Source: Verrucomicrobiota bacterium (GTDB lineage: Bacteria; Verrucomicrobiota; Verrucomicrobiia; Limisphaerales; UBA9464). From it: 9,545 nt of DNA. Location of the stretch: positions 1 through 9,545 of the forward strand of contig CANHYD010000069.1 in NCBI GenBank assembly GCA_947464705.1, in the 5' to 3' direction. The position numbers and the translations under genes are program-made. The notes under the pieces are model-generated. The model made no database searches. It was not told the origin of the DNA and saw nothing but the letters and a program-made list of their open reading frames with translations. Numbering within the stretch: the first letter of the stretch is position 1; each line of letters opens with the position of its first letter. Shown in pieces: positions 5,692-9,545 of this stretch.

Positions 5692-7080
5692 GTGAGGCTC
5701 AACAATCCCCCCACTGCGGTGCTCACCATTCTGGGTCCAAAATCATCGTCCAGCGGCTTTTGCGACGGCGTTTCGCGGCGGGGTTTTTTGCGCATTGGTG
5801 CGCTGGGCATGGGTGGTGTCGGCCTCTCCTCGTTGCTTCGGGCGGAAACCTCTGCAGGGCTTCGTCCGGCGGGTCGGTCGCACAAGGCGGTGATCCTTGT
5901 TTTTCTACCGGGTGGCCCCAGCCATCAGGACATGTTCGATCTCAAACGGGATGCCCCGGCCGAGATTCGAGGTGAATTCAATCCGATCGCCACGTCGGTG
6001 CCTGGGCTGCAAATCTGCGAGCACCTGCCGCGGATGGCGAAGGTGATGGATCGGTGCACGGTGATCCGATCCATGGTGGGCATGGAAGACCGTCATGAGG
6101 CCTTTCAAACCTACACAGGGCGTTTGAACCGGAATCAACCTCCGGGAGGCTGGCCAGCGATGGGGGCGCTGCTGGCCAAGCTCCAAGGCTCCGCTGATCC
6201 GGCCATCCCCGCTTCCATTGGATTGGCTCCCAAGATGGGGCACGTCCCCTGGTCCGACAATGGTGTCGCTGGTTATCTGGGGGCGGCCTATGCGCCCTTC
6301 GAGATCAACAAGGGGGGCGGCAAGGACGACATGGTGCTCAATGGCATCACTTTGGATCGTTTGGCTGATCGTCGCACGCTGCTCGCGGCCTTGGATGGTT
6401 TTCGTCGTGAGGTGGATACCAGTGGTCAGGTGGCCGGGGCGGATGCCTACACCCAGCAGGCCTTTGGTATCCTGACCTCCAGCCGTCTGATGCAAGCTCT
6501 GGATTTCAAGAACGAGGACCCTGCGGTGGTGGCTCGTTATGGCCAGGGAGACCCCCGCAATCGGGACGATGGCGCCCCCAAGTTGATGGAACAGTTCTTG
6601 GTGGCCCGACGTTTGGTTGAGGCAGGAGCCCGATGCGTGACCCTGGCGTTCAGTCGCTGGGATCATCACGGCGACAACTTTGGAGCGCTACGTCAGGATC
6701 TTCCGCTCCTCGACCAGGGCCTCAGTGCGCTCATTACCGATCTCCAGGAGCGCGGGTTAGACCGCGATGTGTCCGTGCTGGTCGCCGGAGAGTTCGGTCG
6801 GACGCCTACCATTAATAAGGATGGCGGTCGCGATCACTGGCCTCGGGTCGGTTTTGCGCTGTTGGCCGGAGGCGGTCTTCGGCATGGGCAGGTGATCGGA
6901 TCCACCGACCGATTGGGCGGTGAGGCTGATTCACGGCCGACCACCTTCGGGGAGGTTCATGCAACGTTGTACCACGCCATGGGCTTGGACGTGAACAAGG
7001 TCACCGTTCCGGATTTGAGCGGTCGGCCCCAGTTTCTTGTCGACCCAGGAGTTCAACCCATGAAGGAACTGGTGGGATGA
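5692..7080 (+). CDS. Tat-exported DUF1501 protein, first paralogue
   Basis: DUF1501 proteins are abundant in Planctomycetes and Verrucomicrobia, are related to the sulfatase/alkaline phosphatase superfamily, and have no firmly known substrate. From the GTG at 5692 the product is 462 residues. A twin-arginine signal, SRRGFLR (28-34), is followed by a glycine-rich hydrophobic stretch to about residue 48 and an RAE region, so export by Tat is likely. Family blocks are GGPSHQD (74-80), DAPAEIRGEF (88-97), NGITLDRLADRR, EQFLVARRLVEAGAR, WDHHGDNF (323-330), GEFGRTP (366-372) and NKDGGRDHWP (375-384). The start is uncertain: a GTG at 5719 aligns with the ATG of the next gene, and no strong ribosome site decides between them. 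Against its neighbour it differs at possible metal-site positions (WDHHGDN here, WDYHGNN there). It is 276 bases beyond rplS, after its terminator, and probably starts an operon with the next two genes. Confidence 0.92.
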   Translation: MRLNNPPTAVLTILGPKSSSSGFCDGVSRRGFLRIGALGMGGVGLSSLLRAETSAGLRPAGRSHKAVILVFLPGGPSHQDMFDLKRDAPAEIRGEFNPIATSVPGLQICEHLPRMAKVMDRCTVIRSMVGMEDRHEAFQTYTGRLNRNQPPGGWPAMGALLAKLQGSADPAIPASIGLAPKMGHVPWSDNGVAGYLGAAYAPFEINKGGGKDDMVLNGITLDRLADRRTLLAALDGFRREVDTSGQVAGADAYTQQAFGILTSSRLMQALDFKNEDPAVVARYGQGDPRNRDDGAPKLMEQFLVARRLVEAGARCVTLAFSRWDHHGDNFGALRQDLPLLDQGLSALITDLQERGLDRDVSVLVAGEFGRTPTINKDGGRDHWPRVGFALLAGGGLRHGQVIGSTDRLGGEADSRPTTFGEVHATLYHAMGLDVNKVTVPDLSGRPQFLVDPGVQPMKELVG

Positions 7081-7153
7081 TCCGACACCTCCATTGTCAG
7101 TCTGGCGTGTTTTTGCGTGAACATGTCAGGAACTCCTCGACGTCTGCCTAGCC

Positions 7154-8491
7154 ATGTTGACCCTTGCCGGACCTTCCAACCGTTTTTGTGACGGGATCTC
7201 CCGACGGAGTTTTCTCCGCATCGGCGGATTGGGCCTGGGCGGCTTGAGCCTGCCTCAGTTGTTGCGGGCCGAGGCGGCGTCCGGGCTTCGTTCCAACCAC
7301 AAGGCAGTGATCATGGTGTACCTGCCGGGCGGGCCTCCCCATCAGGACACTTTCGACCTCAAAATGGATGCCCCGGCCGAGATCCGGGGCGAATTCCGTC
7401 CCATACCGACCACGGTTCCCGGATTCCAGGTTTGCGAGCATCTGCCCCTTCTGGCCAAGCAGGCCCAACGGTATGCGGTCATCCGCTCGATCAGCGACGC
7501 GATCGATGATCACTCCGATTTCATGTGCCAGACGGGTCGGCGCAAGGCCAGTCAGCCTCCCGGAGGGTGGCCGACCTTCGGCGCCAGCGTCTCGCGGGTG
7601 TTGGGCACAACCAACGACTCGGTCCCGGCCTTCGTCGGTTTGGAGCCGCGAATGCAGCATCGGCCTTACAATGCTGCCAACGCGGGCTATGCGGGGATTT
7701 CACACGATGCGTTCCGCCCGGCGGCCGATGCCAAGTCCGACATGGTTCTCAACGGCATCACGACCGATCGGTTGGCCGATCGTCGGGCCCTGCTGACGTC
7801 CTTCGACCGCTTCCGCCGCGAGGTCGATGCCAGTGGACTCATGGCTGGTGTGGATGGGTTCAATCAGCAGGCCTTCGGCATGCTGACCTCCAGCCGCCTG
7901 CTCGAGGCGCTGAATGTTGAAAAAGAACCCGCCGCCGTGCGGGAGCGCTACGGCAAGGGCGACCCCAAGGTGCATGGTGATGCAGCCCCCATGCTCAATG
8001 AGCAGTTCCTGGTGGCTCGCCGTTTAGTCGAGGCTGGGGCCCGGTTCGTCACTGTGGCTTACGGCTTTTGGGATTATCACGGCAACAATTTCGGCAATGC
8101 CCGCAATGATCTGCCGCTGTTGGATCAAGCCCTGAGTGCTCTGATTGCCGACCTGCATGATCGCGGGCTTCAGAATGATGTCAGCGTCGTAGCCTGGGGC
8201 GAGTTCGGTCGGTCGCCCACCATCAACAAGGATGGCGGTCGCGACCATTGGCCCCGAGCCAACTGCGCCCTCTTGGCGGGTGGCGGCATGAAGGTGGGGC
8301 AGGTGATCGGGGCCACCGATCGCCTGGGAGGCGAACCTAGCGAGCGGCCCGTCCAGTTCGGCGAGGTGTTCGCGACGCTCTACCAGAACCTGGGCATCGA
8401 TGTGAATAAGGTCACCCTTCCGGACCTCACGGGTCGGCCCCAATTCCTGGTGCCTGAGGGGTGCCAGCCCATGCGTGAGTTGGTTGGCTGA
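7154..8491 (+). CDS. Tat-exported DUF1501 protein, second paralogue
   Basis: This 445-residue protein is a close paralogue of the preceding gene along its whole length. The Tat signal is SRRSFLR (16-22), followed by a glycine/leucine stretch and LLRAEAASG. Shared blocks are GGPPHQD (59-65), DAPAEIRGEF, PPGGWP, DMVLNGIT and DRLADRR, QQAFGMLTSSRL, EQFLVARRLVEAGAR, WDYHGNNF (306-313), GEFGRSP (349-355), NKDGGRDHWP (358-367) and a common end, GRPQFLV. The first copy has MEDRHEAF where this one has IDDHSDF, the more family-typical form as I recall it. The gap from the first copy is 73 bases with no terminator, and the following gene begins 14 bases after this stop, so the three are probably one operon. 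No clear ribosome site precedes the ATG. The likely role is an extracytoplasmic enzyme or partner of the cytochrome protein downstream; the substrate is unknown. Confidence 0.93.
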   Translation: MLTLAGPSNRFCDGISRRSFLRIGGLGLGGLSLPQLLRAEAASGLRSNHKAVIMVYLPGGPPHQDTFDLKMDAPAEIRGEFRPIPTTVPGFQVCEHLPLLAKQAQRYAVIRSISDAIDDHSDFMCQTGRRKASQPPGGWPTFGASVSRVLGTTNDSVPAFVGLEPRMQHRPYNAANAGYAGISHDAFRPAADAKSDMVLNGITTDRLADRRALLTSFDRFRREVDASGLMAGVDGFNQQAFGMLTSSRLLEALNVEKEPAAVRERYGKGDPKVHGDAAPMLNEQFLVARRLVEAGARFVTVAYGFWDYHGNNFGNARNDLPLLDQALSALIADLHDRGLQNDVSVVAWGEFGRSPTINKDGGRDHWPRANCALLAGGGMKVGQVIGATDRLGGEPSERPVQFGEVFATLYQNLGIDVNKVTLPDLTGRPQFLVPEGCQPMRELVG

Positions 8492-8505
8492 AGAGATCCC
8501 ATCGT

Positions 8506-9545
8506 ATGCATCTTTTCCAAATTTTCATGAAGTTTTCCGGTCCGGCTGCCGGATTGAAGTCGATCCCGACGCAGTCCCGAGGCCGCCGCCAGGGCTCCAT
8601 GGCTTTCCTGGGCTTGCTCGCCTGCCTTGCAGTGGCTGCCGAGAGTCTGCTCGGAGGTGCCTTGGAAGTGCAGTATCGCAACCAGGGCGCCGAGTTGGTT
8701 CTCGATTCCCAGGATGCCCGACAGCAGTTGTTGGCCACCTGGAACGGCACCCGCGATGTAACCCGTGAGGTGAGTTGGGTCACAGAACCGTCGGGCATTG
8801 TGCGCCTCGATGGTTCAGGTCGCGTCATTCCGGTGGCCGATGGGGCGGCGGTGATCACGGCCAAGACACGGGATGGGGTCACGGCCAGCTTGCCGGTTCG
8901 CGTGGTTCATGCGGGGCAGCCCGCCCCTCTGCATTTCGCCAATCAGATTGTTCCCATTTTCACCAAGAATGGCTGCAACGGCGGTGGCTGCCATGGCAAG
9001 GCGGCGGGTCAGAACGGTTTTCGTCTGTCCCTGCTCGGCTTCGAGCCGGAAGAAGATTTCGAGCACCTCGTCCGTGAGGCGCGAGGGCGGCGGGTGTTTC
9101 CGGCCGATCCGCCCCGCAGCCTGCTGGTGACCAAGGGGACCGCGGAGATGCCTCACGGAGGCGGCAAGCGTCTGGAGATCGGCTCCGACGATTACCGCCG
9201 TCTGGTGCGCTGGATCGCCCAGGGCATGCCGGCAGGCAAGACCAACGCGCCCATTGTGCAGCGGTTGGAGGTGTTTCCGTCGGCGCGGACATTGGCCTTG
9301 AATGGCGAGCAGCAGTTGGTCGTAACGGCCCATTACTCGGATGGTTCCACTGAGGATGTCACCCGCAGCTCGTTGTTTGAGCCCAACGACAAGGACATGG
9401 CCTCGGCCGATGCCAACGGTCTGCTCAAGATTTTCAATCAGCCGGGTGAGTTTGCCGTGATGGTTCGCTATCAGGGCCAAGTGGCGACCTTCCGGGCCAC
9501 CATTCCGCTCGGGGCCCCTGTGGACCGATTGCCGCCAGCCAAGAA
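8506..9545 (+). CDS. Exported Ig-like (Big2-type) and cytochrome-type protein, N-terminal part (3' end outside window)
   Basis: An open frame runs from the ATG at 8506 to the right edge without a stop, giving 346 complete codons. It begins 14 bases after the DUF1501 stop. Residues 32-52 (MAFLGLLACLAVAAESLLGG) look like a Sec signal; ATGs at 8527 and 8599 are other possible starts. Residues about 60-133 resemble a bacterial Ig-like (Big2) domain (REVSWV, GIVRLDGSGRVIPVADG). A haem-type motif NGCNGGGCHGKAAGQNGFRL follows, with Cys157, Cys162 and His163 in CX4CH spacing and then SLLGFEPEEDF. MPHGGGKRLEIGSDDYRRLV and WIAQGMPAG match the cytochrome-like region that usually precedes DUF1549/DUF1553 domains in PVC bacteria. 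A second Ig-like segment covers residues about 247-333. I expect DUF1549 and DUF1553 domains beyond the edge (inference). Such proteins are habitually encoded beside DUF1501, suggesting a joint periplasmic function, probably redox-linked. Confidence 0.88.
   Translation, partial: MHLFQIFMKFSGPAAGLKSIPTQSRGRRQGSMAFLGLLACLAVAAESLLGGALEVQYRNQGAELVLDSQDARQQLLATWNGTRDVTREVSWVTEPSGIVRLDGSGRVIPVADGAAVITAKTRDGVTASLPVRVVHAGQPAPLHFANQIVPIFTKNGCNGGGCHGKAAGQNGFRLSLLGFEPEEDFEHLVREARGRRVFPADPPRSLLVTKGTAEMPHGGGKRLEIGSDDYRRLVRWIAQGMPAGKTNAPIVQRLEVFPSARTLALNGEQQLVVTAHYSDGSTEDVTRSSLFEPNDKDMASADANGLLKIFNQPGEFAVMVRYQGQVATFRATIPLGAPVDRLPPAK

Noticed and set aside
5665..5693. Perfect TTGACA -35 box upstream of the first DUF1501 gene
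   Set aside because: At 16-18 bases downstream there is no -10-like hexamer (17 bases gives TGCTGT), so it is not listed as a promoter.
5343..5975. A 210-codon + frame overlapping the end of rplS and the start of the first DUF1501 gene
   Set aside because: It crosses the strong rplS terminator and overlaps two well-supported genes in another frame; its Cys/Gly/Arg-rich product matches no family I know.

Overview
The window is about 9.5 kb of GC-rich DNA with every recognised gene on the + strand. Gene content points to the PVC superphylum, most likely Verrucomicrobiota. The evidence is a pair of Tat-type DUF1501 proteins followed by a signal-peptide protein with Ig-like segments and a CX4CH haem motif (the Planctomycetes/Verrucomicrobia type), together with a cyanobacterial/plant-like GlgC and weak or absent Shine-Dalgarno sequences. 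The assignment rests on recognised families and not on a database search.

Layout. (1) 1-1484: the 3' part of an FtsK/SpoIIIE DNA translocase, open at the left edge, followed by a strong hairpin. (2) 1610-2905: glgC, ADP-glucose pyrophosphorylase, with a possible promoter just upstream. (3) 2906-3047: a leader rich in inverted repeats ahead of the ribosomal genes. (4) 3048-5416: rpsP (S16), a KhpA-type KH protein, trmD and rplS (L19). This is the classic rpsP-rimM-trmD-rplS neighbourhood, but the rimM position between khpA and trmD is filled by 559 bp with no convincing gene, and trmD and rplS are also separated by 213 bp. A strong intrinsic terminator closes rplS. (5) 5692-9545: two tandem paralogous DUF1501 proteins, then the first 346 codons of a large Ig-like/cytochrome protein that runs off the right edge.

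How the genes relate. The left half is housekeeping: chromosome segregation, glycogen synthesis, ribosome assembly and tRNA m1G37 methylation. The right half is a separate export module. Both DUF1501 proteins carry twin-arginine signals and the third protein has a Sec-like signal and one haem site, so all three probably act outside the cytoplasm. Their substrate is unknown.

I found no CRISPR array, insertion sequence, tRNA or rRNA gene, and no clear new defence or mobile system. The points most worth a second look are the missing rimM with its unexplained 559-bp replacement, the mutually exclusive inverted repeats ahead of rpsP, a Glu at the catalytic Asp position of TrmD, and the divergence between the two DUF1501 copies.
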